A DNA stretch of 64,000 bases, from positions 310,001-374,000 of the forward strand of contig NZ_LIGE01000047.1 in assembly GCF_001297015.1 (NCBI RefSeq). The letters run 5' to 3'. Below, in pieces: positions 16,725 through 25,240 of the stretch. Each line of letters starts with the position of its first letter. Position 1 is the stretch's first letter. Below the pieces are notes generated by a model. That model made no database searches. It saw nothing but the letters and a program-made list of their open reading frames with translations, and was not told where the DNA came from. The stretch comes from Pseudomonas sp. RIT-PI-r (GTDB lineage Bacteria; Pseudomonadota; Gammaproteobacteria; Pseudomonadales; Pseudomonadaceae). The translations under genes were made by a program, and so were the position numbers.

Positions 16725-16800
16725 TGTTTGCCGGAGACAACCCAAGTTAGAGAGGCTACTTCCGAGAGACGACCTGAAAAACCGGTAGGAAAAATCCGCT
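16725..16800. repeat. Diverged copy of a sequence also found near the DUF6124 promoter
   Basis: The stretch with GACCTGAAAAACC and ATCCGCTATTT resembles 17545-17600 (GACAACCTGAAAACC, CTCTGTTATTT) with the same order and spacing. The 258-base gap between the nucleotidyltransferase and DUF6124 genes holds only this and the REP pair at 16843. Confidence 0.35.
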
Positions 16801-16842
16801 ATTTGATGAGGTACAGGAAGTATTCGGACAACTGCGAAAACG

Positions 16843-16909
16843 CTTTCGCGAGCAAGCCCGCTCCCACAGTGCATGCATTTCAAATGTGGGAGCAAACCTG
16901 CTGGCGATG
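16843..16909. repeat. REP pair, CGAGCAAGCCCGCTCCCAC class (diverged)
   Basis: Arms TTTCGCGAGCAAGCCCGCTC and GGGAGCAAACCTGCTGGCGA face each other around a 17-base spacer. The two arms match less well than in the other pairs here. Confidence 0.75.
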
Positions 16910-16925
16910 AACGATGACGCGGTCG

Positions 16926-17288
16926 TCAGGTTTGTGGATCGACTCGATCCAGTGCGCGGTTTACGGCGAGCTCGGCGAGCATGATGATTTGCTGGATGGC
17001 CAGTGCCGTGCTGCGTTGCAAGCCGCCTAGCTCGGTTGCGAAGTTGCTGGCCATGGCGTTTGCTGAGGCCAACGATTCACAAGCGTGGGCGAGCAGGCTT
17101 TCGGTGTCGACGCTGGGGTGGACGAGGAACATGGTGCTCGGTTGTCGGGGTTTGGCGGGTTCAGGGCTGAGGTAGAAATCGAGGGCGCGTTTGATGGCTT
17201 CGCGGTTTTTGGCGAGGTCTTCGGCGTGGATGGCGGCTTCGAGTGGGGTGGTGGTTTCGGGGGGTGGATCTGGTATTAGCTTGTCCAA
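16926..17288 (-). CDS. DUF6124 family protein
   Basis: A 120-residue protein of a family I know mainly from Pseudomonas (earlier DUF3077). The conserved block STMFLVHPSVDTESLLAHAC is followed by ESLASANAMASNFA, GLQRSTALAIQQIIMLAELAVNRALD and a short acidic tail. The function is unknown; the helical, signal-free sequence suggests a small cytoplasmic protein. The start is TTG 17288, supported by AGGAG 7 bases upstream. A structured leader of about 160 bases and a good promoter precede it. Confidence 0.82.
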   Translation of the reverse strand: MDKLIPDPPPETTTPLEAAIHAEDLAKNREAIKRALDFYLSPEPAKPRQPSTMFLVHPSVDTESLLAHACESLASANAMASNFATELGGLQRSTALAIQQIIMLAELAVNRALDRVDPQT

Positions 17289-17329
17289 AATTCAACTCCT
17301 GCTATTGCAAGTGAGGATGCCATCGTTCG

Positions 17330-17450
17330 CCGGATCTCACGCGGCGAAGAGGTGGCAGCTATGTGCAGGGTGAGATCCACCGGAGCAGGCAACCGGCCAG
17401 ACCGAAGTCTGCCCGCACACAGCCGCCATAACACAGGCAGCAGATTGAGC
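17330..17450 (-). promoter_or_regulatory. Structured 5' leader of the DUF6124 gene
   Basis: In minus-strand RNA, CAGAC-TTCG-GTCTG (17411-17398) is a stem capped by a UUCG tetraloop. GGATCTCAC (17378-17370 on the minus strand) pairs perfectly with GTGAGATCC (17340-17332). The leader thus has at least two stable stems before the ribosome site. A second GGATCTCACGC occurs upstream of the promoter near 17496. Confidence 0.55.
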
Positions 17451-17458
17451 TGGCGCCA

Positions 17459-17486
17459 ATTATCGTAGTGTTGGCGCTAGTTGCAA
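17459..17486 (-). promoter_or_regulatory. Candidate sigma70 promoter of the DUF6124 gene
   Basis: On the minus strand TTGCAA (17486-17481) and GATAAT (17464-17459) are 16 bases apart. An inverted repeat (AGCTGGCGCCAA against TTGGCGCTAGTT, 17449-17483) overlaps both boxes and could be an operator. Confidence 0.5.
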
Positions 17487-17637
17487 GCTTTCCGGGGATC
17501 TCACGCCCGGTCGCTGAATTGGCAGCGACAGGCAAAGACTAGAGAGCGGGCGTCCGACGGACAACCTGAAAACCTTGTGGGAAGACTCTGTTATTTCTAC
17601 ACATATCTAAACAGACCAAAGCAAACCCTCACCCTAG

Positions 17638-17833
17638 CCCTCTCCCAGAGGGAGAGGGGACTGACCGAAGTGTTTGGTGGATCTACGCCGACGTGAAATA
17701 CCGAGTCGAATTCAGATCCTGAAACAGATCAAAAGCCCCTCACTCCCCCTCTCCCAGAGGGAGAGGGGACTGACCGAAGTGTTTGGTGGATCTACGCTGA
17801 CGTGAAATACCGAGTCGAATTCAGATCCTGAAA
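17638..17833. repeat. Two 87-bp direct repeats, 109 bp apart
   Basis: Copies at 17638-17724 and 17747-17833 differ at one base (17689 C, 17798 T). Each starts CCCTCTCCCAGAGGGAGAGG, a hairpin, and runs through ACTGACCGAAGTGTTTGGTG to TTCAGATCCTGAAA. Diverged copies in opposite orientation lie at 4968-5150. No gene is visible from 17490 to 18411. Confidence 0.92.
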
Positions 17834-17953
17834 AGCCCACAAATCGGCACCCTCTCCCCCGGGAGAGGGCTGGGCGGGCGGCGTTCCGATGAGGGGCAGC
17901 TCCAACACAAATCAAAAGTCGAACCCCGTGCTCCTCACCACTCAATAGGCCGA

Positions 17954-18240
17954 GTGTCAGCTCGCCTGCTCTTGATCTTGATCCACAGGCCCCGTCGGCA
18001 GGCTGAGTGGAGGGATTTATCCGGGGGTGGGAGCGCAGCGACCGTTTGGCGCAGCCAAATGCATCGAGAGGAGGTGCAGCGAAGCAAACCGGAGGCGATG
18101 CGCCCGGATGAATTCCGGAGCGAAGGAACCCCGAGCTTTAGCGAGTGGGCCGAACGTTGGGGCAAGCCTTTTTGGTTACTTTTGACTGGGCCGGCATTCC
18201 GGGCGTTTGTCAAAAGTGACCCGCCGTAAGGGCGGAACCG
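17954..18240. repeat. Dispersed Pseudomonas intergenic repeat with an open frame
   Basis: This stretch (GGGATTTATCCGGGGGTGGG through CAAAAGTGACCCGCCGTAAG and GGCGGAACC) looks like a repeated intergenic block I recall from many Pseudomonas genomes. It keeps a plus-strand open frame of 91 codons from 17954, ending WGKPFWLLLTGPAFRAFVKS. Such frames are sometimes annotated as hypothetical proteins. I regard it as a repeat with a possible but unproven gene. Confidence 0.5.
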
Positions 18241-18307
18241 TCAGCGGCAGCACTCGAAGAAACGGATATTCACTCAGTCAGCCAGAGCATGGTCGCCTGT
18301 CAGGGCG

Positions 18308-18332
18308 CCATCGCGAGCAGACTCACTCCTAC
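18308..18332. repeat. Single REP sequence
   Basis: One unpaired arm, CCATCGCGAGCAGACTCACT followed by CCTAC, lies just before the terminator of the purL operon. Confidence 0.75.
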
Positions 18333-18354
18333 AGAAAAGCAAATCGGGGGCAAC

Positions 18355-18386
18355 AAAAAACCCGCAGACAATCACTCATCTGCGGG
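18355..18386 (-). terminator. Rho-independent terminator of the purL-NIF3 operon
   Basis: CCCGCAGA (18361-18368) pairs with TCTGCGGG (18379-18386). On the minus strand the stem is followed by a run of six T. Confidence 0.88.
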
Positions 18387-18411
18387 TTTCCTGTTTCAGC
18401 AGCAAAAAAGA

Positions 18412-18723
18412 TCAGAAATCTTCCAGCCGCCACACCTCATAAGCCGGCGTCTCGTAGGGATGACTAAGCTTCAAAGCCGCCACAACAGCAACAATCAACT
18501 CATCCGCCACCACCAGCTCAACCTTCCATTCCTCAACCCGCTCAACCTGCCCCGCCTCACCAATGAACGGCTGACTGCCGTCCAAAGGTCGAAACTGGCC
18601 CAGACCGAGCACCTGCCAGGCACAGTGGTCATAGTCACCGATCCGCCCACCACCGGCAGCGAACACAGCCCCTTTGACCACCTCGACATGACTGTCAGGA
18701 ACAAAAAACGCCAGCTTGTACAC
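18412..18723 (-). CDS. Small NIF3-like / YqfO-type domain protein
   Basis: A 103-residue protein matching the CutA/PII-like insert domain of NIF3-YqfO proteins. It starts MYKLAFFVPDSHVEVVKGAV, contains AGGGRIGDYDHCAWQVLGLGQF and FIGEAGQVERVEEWKVELVV, and ends LKLSHPYETPAYEVWRLEDF. The free-standing form has no known reaction. The start is GTG 18723, only five bases after the purL stop, so it is cotranscribed with purL. Confidence 0.8.
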   Translation of the reverse strand: MYKLAFFVPDSHVEVVKGAVFAAGGGRIGDYDHCAWQVLGLGQFRPLDGSQPFIGEAGQVERVEEWKVELVVADELIVAVVAALKLSHPYETPAYEVWRLEDF

Positions 18724-18728
18724 AGGCC

Positions 18729-21700
18729 TTAATTAACCCAGACCCGCGCATTACGGAACATACGCATCCAAGGTGCATCTTCGTTCCAGTCTTCCGAACG
18801 CCACGAGTTCTGCACGGCACGGAACACACGCTCCGGGTGCGGCATCATGATCGTCACACGGCCATCACGGCTGGTGAGACCGGTAATCCCGCGCGGCGAA
18901 CCGTTCGGGTTGGCCGGATACGACTCAGTGACCTTGCCATGGTTGTCGACGAAACGCATCGCCACGCAACCCGACAGATCGGCTTCCAGCAGCGCATCTT
19001 CGCTGGAGAACTCGGCGTGACCTTCACCGTGAGCAATGGCGATCGGCATACGCGAACCGGCCATGCCCTGCAGGAAGATCGAGTTTGATTCCTGGATCTG
19101 CACCATCGCCACACGCGCTTCGAACTGCTCGGAGCGGTTACGCACGAAGTGCGGCCAGAACTCGCTGCCCGGGATCAGCTCGTGCAGGTTGGACATCATC
19201 TGGCAACCGTTGCACACGCCGAGGGTGAAGCTGTCGTTACGTTCGAAGAAACCCTGGAACGCATCGCGGGCGCGGCTGTTGAACAGTGCCGACTTGGCCC
19301 AGCCTTCACCGGCGCCGAGCACGTCGCCGTAGGAGAAACCACCGCACGCCACCAGACCTTTGAACTCGTTCAGGTCGACACGGCCAGCGAGAATGTCGCT
19401 CATGTGCACGTCGATCGCGTTGAAACCGGCGCGGTCGAACGCGGCAGCCATTTCCACCTGACCGTTGACGCCCTGCTCACGCAGCACGGCAACCTGAGGG
19501 CGGATGCCTTTCTTGATGTAAGGCGCGGCGATGTCCTGATTGACGTCGTAGCTGAGCTTGACGCTCAGGCCCGGGTTGTCTTCTTCCAGCAGCACGTCGA
19601 ATTCTTGCTCGGCGCAGTCGGCGTTGTCACGCAGACGCTGGATCTGGTAGCTGGTTTCAGCCCAGGTGCGTTGCAGCAGACGACGCTGGCCTTCGAACAC
19701 GGTGTCACCGTTGAAGGTGATGTTGATCTGGCCATTGTTGATCGGCTGACCGATAACCGACACGCAGTCGCCCAGACCGGCCGCGCTGAATTGCGCGAGG
19801 ATGTCTGGCGTGGCGTCCTGACGAACCTGGATCACCGCACCCAGTTCTTCGTTGAACAGGATCGCAGCGATTTCTGCCGAGGACTCGGCAACGCTGTCGA
19901 GGTTCAGGCTCAGACCGCAGTGACCGGCGAAGGCCATTTCCACCACGGAGGTCAGCAGACCACCGTCGGAGCGGTCGTGGTAAGCCAGCAGGTGACCGTC
20001 GGCGTTGAGGCCCTGGATCACGGCGAAGAAGGCTTTCAGGTCTTCGGCGTCATCGACGTCCGGCGCGTGTTTGCCGAGCTTGCCGTGTGTCTGAGCAAGG
20101 ATCGAAGCGCCCATACGGTTCTGACCGCGACCGAGGTCGATCAGGATCAGGTCGGTGGTGCCCTTGTCCATGCGCAGTTCCGGGGTCAGGGTCTGACGGA
20201 TGTCAGCCACTGGCGCGAAACCGGTCACGATCAGCGACATCGGCGAGGTCACGGTTTTTTCTTCGCCGTTGTCGTTCCAGCGAGTGGCCATGGACATCGA
20301 GTCCTTGCCCACCGGAATGGTGATGCCCAGCTCAGGGCACAGCTCCATACCGACCGCTTTCACGGTGTCGTACAGACGCGCATCTTCGCCCGGGTGGCCG
20401 GCAGCGGACATCCAGTTCGCCGACAGTTTGATGTCGGAGATTTTGTTGATGCGCGAAGCAGCGATGTTGGTCAGGGTTTCGCCGATGGCCATGCGGCCCG
20501 AGGCCGGAGCGTCCAGCAATGCCAGCGGAGTGCGCTCGCCCATCGCCATCGCTTCACCGGTGTAGACGTCGAAGCTGGTCGCGGTGACGGCAACGTCGGC
20601 CACCGGAACCTGCCACGGGCCGACCATTTGGTCACGGGCCACGAGGCCGGTGATGGTGCGGTCGCCGATGGTGATCAGGAAGCTCTTGCTCGCCACGGCC
20701 GGGTGATGCAGAACGCGTTCGATGGACTCGCTGATGTCGAGGTTCGACGGATCGAAGTCATCGCCCAGCTCAGCTTCGCGAACCACCGAACGGTGCATGC
20801 GCGGGGCTTTGCCCAGCAACACTTCCAGTGGCATGTCCACCGGGTTGTTGCCGAAGTGGCTGTCGGTCACGGTCAGTTGCGGCTCGGCAGTCGCCTCGCC
20901 CACTACGGCAAACGGGCAGCGCTCACGTTCGCAGATCGCCTGGAAGCGTTCGAAGTCTTCAGGGCCGACCGCGAGAACGTAACGTTCCTGGGATTCGTTG
21001 GACCAGATTTCGTGCGGGGCCATGCCCGGCTCGTCGTTGGGAATGTTGCGCAGTTCGAAACGGCCACCGCGGTCGCCGTCGTTGACCAGTTCCGGGAAGG
21101 CGTTGGACAGACCGCCCGCGCCGACGTCGTGGATGAAGCTGATCGGGTTCTTGTCACCCAGTTGCCAGCAACGGTCGATGACTTCCTGGCAGCGACGCTC
21201 CATCTCAGGGTTTTCACGCTGTACGGAAGCGAAGTCGAGATCCGCCGAGCTGGTGCCGGTGGCCATCGAGGAAGCGGCGCCGCCGCCCAGACCGATCAAC
21301 ATCGCCGGACCGCCGAGGACGATCAGCTTGGAGCCAACGACGATCTCGCCTTTCTTGACGTGTTCTTCGCGGATGTTGCCCATGCCGCCAGCGAGCATGA
21401 TCGGCTTGTGGTAACCACGAACCTCGTCACCGTGCGGGGTGGTGATCGATTGTTCGAAGGTACGGAAGTAGCCAGTCAGGGCCGGACGGCCGAATTCGTT
21501 GTTGAACGCGGCGCCGCCGAGCGGGCCTTCGATCATGATGTCCAGCGCGGTGACGATGCGCTCAGGCTTGCCGTACGGCACTTCCCACGGCTGTTCGAAG
21601 CCGGGGATCTGCAGGTTCGACACGGTGAAACCGGTCAGGCCAGCCTTTGGCTTGGCGCCACGACCGGTTGCACCTTCGTCACGGATCTCGCCGCCGGAAC

Positions 21701-22625
21701 CGGTCGATGCGCCCGGGAACGGGGCAATCGCGGTCGGGTGGTTGTGGGTTTCAACCTTCATCAGGATGTGCACCGGCTCCTGCACCGCGCCGTACTGGCG
21801 GGTTTCAGGGTTCGGGAAGAAACGGCCGGCAACGTTGCCGACGATCACCGAGGCGTTGTCCTTATAAGCCGACAGAACGCCTTCGCTGTGCATCACGTAG
21901 GTGTTCTTGATCATGCCGAACAGGCTTTTTTCCTGGTTCTCACCATCAATATCCCAACTGGCGTTGAAGATCTTGTGGCGGCAGTGCTCGGAGTTGGCCT
22001 GGGCGAACATCATCAGTTCGATGTCGTGCGGGTTGCGCTTCAAGCCGTTGAAGGCGTCGACCAGATAGTCGATCTCGTCTTCGGCCAGAGCCAGGCCCAG
22101 CTCGGTGTTGGCTTTTTCCAGCGCGGCGCGACCACCACCGAGGATGTCGATTGCGGTCAGCGGCTTCGGCTCGGCGTGGCTGAACAGACCGGCGGCCTGT
22201 TCGAGGTTGGCCAGCACGATCTGGGTCATGCGGTCATGCAGCACGTCGGCAATCTGCTGGGCTTGGGCTTCGCTGAACTGACCGGCCACGTAGAAGGCGA
22301 TACCGCGCTCCAGACGCTGGATCTTGCTCAGGCCGCAGTTGCGGGCGATATCGCTGGCCTTGCTCGACCATGGCGAGATGGTGCCGAAACGCGGCAACAC
22401 CAGAAACAGACGGCCGGTCGGCTCTTGAACCGGGACACTTGGACCGTACTTCAGAAGGCGCGCTAGCACCTGCTGTTCGTCGCCGGTCAGGACGCCGGTG
22501 ACTTCGGCGAAGTGAGCGAATTCAGCATACAGGCCACTGACAGCTGGAACCTTCTGGCTCAGTTGCTCAAGGAGTTTGCTGTGGCGAAAGGCAGAAAGGG
22601 CAGGAGCGCCGCGCAGGATCAACAT
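18729..22625 (-). CDS. purL: Phosphoribosylformylglycinamidine synthase, large single-chain form
   Basis: At 1298 residues this is the full proteobacterial FGAM synthase. It has an N-terminal PurS-like domain, the ATP-binding synthetase halves (AQANSEHCRHKIFNASW, VETHNHPTAIAPFPGASTG, GKDSMSMATRW) and a C-terminal glutaminase with Cys1138 (TLGVCNGCQMM), His1263 and Glu1265 (MMPHPERV). It converts FGAR, glutamine and ATP to FGAM in purine synthesis. It is followed at once by the small NIF3-like gene. The promoter must lie in the 285-base gap shared with divergent mltF. Confidence 0.98.
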   Translation of the reverse strand: MLILRGAPALSAFRHSKLLEQLSQKVPAVSGLYAEFAHFAEVTGVLTGDEQQVLARLLKYGPSVPVQEPTGRLFLVLPRFGTISPWSSKASDIARNCGLSKIQRLERGIAFYVAGQFSEAQAQQIADVLHDRMTQIVLANLEQAAGLFSHAEPKPLTAIDILGGGRAALEKANTELGLALAEDEIDYLVDAFNGLKRNPHDIELMMFAQANSEHCRHKIFNASWDIDGENQEKSLFGMIKNTYVMHSEGVLSAYKDNASVIVGNVAGRFFPNPETRQYGAVQEPVHILMKVETHNHPTAIAPFPGASTGSGGEIRDEGATGRGAKPKAGLTGFTVSNLQIPGFEQPWEVPYGKPERIVTALDIMIEGPLGGAAFNNEFGRPALTGYFRTFEQSITTPHGDEVRGYHKPIMLAGGMGNIREEHVKKGEIVVGSKLIVLGGPAMLIGLGGGAASSMATGTSSADLDFASVQRENPEMERRCQEVIDRCWQLGDKNPISFIHDVGAGGLSNAFPELVNDGDRGGRFELRNIPNDEPGMAPHEIWSNESQERYVLAVGPEDFERFQAICERERCPFAVVGEATAEPQLTVTDSHFGNNPVDMPLEVLLGKAPRMHRSVVREAELGDDFDPSNLDISESIERVLHHPAVASKSFLITIGDRTITGLVARDQMVGPWQVPVADVAVTATSFDVYTGEAMAMGERTPLALLDAPASGRMAIGETLTNIAASRINKISDIKLSANWMSAAGHPGEDARLYDTVKAVGMELCPELGITIPVGKDSMSMATRWNDNGEEKTVTSPMSLIVTGFAPVADIRQTLTPELRMDKGTTDLILIDLGRGQNRMGASILAQTHGKLGKHAPDVDDAEDLKAFFAVIQGLNADGHLLAYHDRSDGGLLTSVVEMAFAGHCGLSLNLDSVAESSAEIAAILFNEELGAVIQVRQDATPDILAQFSAAGLGDCVSVIGQPINNGQINITFNGDTVFEGQRRLLQRTWAETSYQIQRLRDNADCAEQEFDVLLEEDNPGLSVKLSYDVNQDIAAPYIKKGIRPQVAVLREQGVNGQVEMAAAFDRAGFNAIDVHMSDILAGRVDLNEFKGLVACGGFSYGDVLGAGEGWAKSALFNSRARDAFQGFFERNDSFTLGVCNGCQMMSNLHELIPGSEFWPHFVRNRSEQFEARVAMVQIQESNSIFLQGMAGSRMPIAIAHGEGHAEFSSEDALLEADLSGCVAMRFVDNHGKVTESYPANPNGSPRGITGLTSRDGRVTIMMPHPERVFRAVQNSWRSEDWNEDAPWMRMFRNARVWVN

Positions 22626-22910
22626 CTTCGGGACAGCCTCGGGAAGGGGTGTGCTTTGAGGCCGTGCATTCTAGCCTAAACCGCCCTCAACATCACCCGA
22701 AACGCTACGCACGGTTGCACTCGGACCTCAATCTGTGTTTCTGCCTTGAAAGTCAGGTAAATCGACCCTGTAGCAACGGCTTATTTTTACTGTAACAAAA
22801 TGCCCTGAAGGCCCGTTTTTGCGGGGTTTCGTCAGGTTTTGTGATGTCTAGCAGACAAGCCCCGTGCTGTCGATATATGGCGCCCGTGGCCGTTTGCGTA
22901 TACTGCGCAG
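22626..22910. promoter_or_regulatory. Divergent purL/mltF promoter region
   Basis: This 285-base gap holds no gene. On the plus strand TATACT (22899-22904) lies only 6 bases before the mltF ATG and no ribosome site is visible, suggesting a leaderless or nearly leaderless mltF message. No obvious PurR-like palindrome was seen on the purL side. Confidence 0.35.
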
Positions 22911-24371
22911 ATGTTTTTCCCAACGGCTTTGCGTCCGCGGTACGCCAAATGGCTGATCGCAACCGGACTCTTCCTGATGCTCGGTGGCTGTGTTGATAAA
23001 CCCAACACTCTCGAGCGCATAAAGGAGGATGGTGTGCTGCGGGTGATTACCCGTAACAGCCCCGCCACCTACTTTCAGGATCGCAGCGGTGAAACCGGCT
23101 TCGAATACGAGCTGGTGAAACGCTTCGCCGACGATTTGGGTGTGGAACTGAAAATCGAGACCGCTGACAACCTCGACGACCTGTTCAATCAGATCGGCAA
23201 ACCGAACGGCCCGGTGCTGGCCGCCGCCGGTCTGGTCAGCAGCGAACAGCGCAAGAAACAGGTGCGCTTCTCGCACTCCTACCTCGAAGTCACCCCGCAG
23301 ATCATCTACCGCAACGGCCAGTCGCGGCCAACCGATCCCGGCGATCTGGTCGGCAAGAAGATCATGGTGCTCAAAGGGAGCACCCACGCTGAACAACTGG
23401 CCGAGCTGAAACAGAAATATCCTGGCATTGAGTACGAAGAGTCCGATGCGGTTGAAGTCGTTGACCTGCTGCGCATGGTCGATGAAGGTCAGATTGACCT
23501 GACCCTGGTCGATTCCAACGAAGTGGCGATGAATCAGGTGTACTTCACCAACATCCGCGTGGCTTTCGACCTCGGCGATGCACGCAGCCAGAGCTGGGCG
23601 GTGGGCCCGGGCGAAGACAACAGCCTGCTCAACGAGATCAATGCCTACCTCGACAAGGTGCAAAAAAACGGCACCCTGCAACGCCTGAAGGATCGCTATT
23701 ACGGCCACGTCGACGTCCTCGGCTACATGGGCGCCACCACCTTCGCCCAACATTTGCAGCAGCGCCTGCCGAAATACGAACAGCACTTCAAGAATTACGC
23801 GAAGAAAGAGAAAGTCGACTGGCGCCTTCTAGCGGCGATCGGTTATCAGGAATCGCTGTGGCAACCGACCGTCACCTCGAAAACCGGCGTGCGCGGTTTG
23901 ATGATGCTGACCCAGAACACCGCTCAGGCGATGGGCGTGTCCAACCGTCTCGATCCGAAGCAAAGCATCATGGGCGGCGCCAAGTACCTGGCTTATATGA
24001 AGGATCAGCTCGACGATTCGATCAAGGAACCGGATCGCACCTGGTTTGCCCTGGCAGCCTATAACGTCGGCAGTGGTCACCTGGATGACGCGCGCAAACT
24101 GACGGCCAAGGAAGGTTTGAACCCGGACAAATGGCTGGACGTGAAGAAGATTCTGCCGCGTCTGTCGCAGAAGCAGTGGTACAGCAAGACGCGTTATGGC
24201 TACGCCCGTGGCGGCGAACCGGTGCATTTTGTGGCGAACATTCGTCGTTACTACGACATTCTGACCTGGGTGACGCAGCCGCAGCTTGAGGGCGATCAGG
24301 TGGCCGAAGGTAACCTGCATGTGCCTGCGATCGACAAGTCAAAACCCGCTCAAGAACCTGCCCCGCTTTAA
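22911..24371 (+). CDS. mltF: Membrane-bound lytic murein transglycosylase F
   Basis: A 486-residue lipoprotein. The N-terminus ends in a lipobox (FLMLGGC, Cys27), followed by a substrate-binding-protein-like domain at about residues 40-270 (LRVITRNSPATYFQDRSGET). The transglycosylase domain spans about 290-450, with the catalytic glutamate in AAIGYQESLWQP and GVRGLMMLTQNTAQAMGV. It cleaves peptidoglycan glycan strands to 1,6-anhydro products at the outer membrane. The neighbouring purL is the usual Pseudomonas context. A REP pair separates it from convergent pdxJ. Confidence 0.96.
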   Translation: MFFPTALRPRYAKWLIATGLFLMLGGCVDKPNTLERIKEDGVLRVITRNSPATYFQDRSGETGFEYELVKRFADDLGVELKIETADNLDDLFNQIGKPNGPVLAAAGLVSSEQRKKQVRFSHSYLEVTPQIIYRNGQSRPTDPGDLVGKKIMVLKGSTHAEQLAELKQKYPGIEYEESDAVEVVDLLRMVDEGQIDLTLVDSNEVAMNQVYFTNIRVAFDLGDARSQSWAVGPGEDNSLLNEINAYLDKVQKNGTLQRLKDRYYGHVDVLGYMGATTFAQHLQQRLPKYEQHFKNYAKKEKVDWRLLAAIGYQESLWQPTVTSKTGVRGLMMLTQNTAQAMGVSNRLDPKQSIMGGAKYLAYMKDQLDDSIKEPDRTWFALAAYNVGSGHLDDARKLTAKEGLNPDKWLDVKKILPRLSQKQWYSKTRYGYARGGEPVHFVANIRRYYDILTWVTQPQLEGDQVAEGNLHVPAIDKSKPAQEPAPL

Positions 24372-24373
24372 AG

Positions 24374-24451
24374 CAAAAGATCGCAGCCTTCGGCAGCTCC
24401 TACAGGGATACACATTCCAATGTAGGAGCTGCCGAAGGCTGCGATCTCTTG
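24374..24451. repeat. REP pair, GATCGCAGCCTTCGGCAGCT class
   Basis: Inverted arms fill the space between the convergent mltF and pdxJ genes, ending three bases from pdxJ. They may serve as a bidirectional 3' end structure. Confidence 0.9.
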
Positions 24452-24454
24452 ATC

Positions 24455-25201
24455 TTAACCCTTGAGAGCAGCCGCCAGAATCAGCGCCTTCATCTCGGAA
24501 ACAGCAGACTTGAATCCCACAAACAACGCATGCGCCACCAGCGCATGGCCTATGTTCAGTTCGTTGATGCCTTTGATCGCCGCTACGGCTTCAACGTTGT
24601 GATAGTGCAAGCCGTGACCCGCGTTAACGATCAGGCCTTGGGCCAGACCAAACGCCACACCGTCCGCCACACGCTTTAGCTCCTCAGCCACTTCAGTGGG
24701 GGTTTCGGCATCAGCATAACGCCCGGTGTGCAGTTCGATCGCCGGTGCGCCAACGCGCTTCGACGCTGCAATCTGCCGCTCATCAGCATCGATGAACAGC
24801 GACACTTCGCTGCCAATCTTCGACAGACGCTCAACCGCAGCCTTGATCCGCTCTTCCTGCCCCGCTACATCCAGACCACCCTCGGTCGTCAGTTCCTGAC
24901 GGGTTTCCGGCACCAGGCAGATGTGCGCCGGACGGATGCGCTCGGCGAACGCCATCATTTCTTCGGTGACACCCATTTCGAAGTTCATGCGGGTCTGCAG
25001 CACGTCCTTGAGCAACAGAACATCGCGCTCCTGAATGTGTCGGCGGTCTTCACGCAGGTGCACAGTGATGCCATCGGCACCCGCCTCTTCCGCATCCAGC
25101 GCCGCCTTGACCGGGTCCGGATAACGCGTGCCACGGGCCTGACGCAGGGTGGCGACGTGGTCGATGTTCACGCCAAGAAGAATGCGATTGCTGGTGGTCA
25201 C
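24455..25201 (-). CDS. pdxJ: Pyridoxine 5'-phosphate synthase
   Basis: A 248-residue TIM-barrel enzyme that condenses 1-deoxyxylulose-5-P with 3-amino-1-hydroxyacetone phosphate to form PNP, the last ring-closing step of vitamin B6 synthesis. Motifs are GVNIDHVATLRQARGTRYPD, GADGITVHLREDRRHI, CLVPETRQELTTEGGLDV, SLFIDADE and NAGHGLHYHNV. The start is GTG 25201 with AGGAG 7 bases upstream; the longer frame from 25234 has no family support. It follows recO by about 40 bases. Confidence 0.96.
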   Translation of the reverse strand: MTTSNRILLGVNIDHVATLRQARGTRYPDPVKAALDAEEAGADGITVHLREDRRHIQERDVLLLKDVLQTRMNFEMGVTEEMMAFAERIRPAHICLVPETRQELTTEGGLDVAGQEERIKAAVERLSKIGSEVSLFIDADERQIAASKRVGAPAIELHTGRYADAETPTEVAEELKRVADGVAFGLAQGLIVNAGHGLHYHNVEAVAAIKGINELNIGHALVAHALFVGFKSAVSEMKALILAAALKG

Positions 25202-25240
25202 GGGTGCGCTCCTGAATTGAGAGATTCGGCGCACAGCATA

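Noticed and set aside
17712..17945. Minus-strand 77-codon frame over the 87-bp repeats
   Set aside because: It is made wholly of repeat sequence, with no ribosome site and no family.
19149..22466. Plus-strand open frame of about 1105 codons opposite purL
   Set aside because: It is a shadow of purL with biased His/Gln/Val composition and no recognisable domain.
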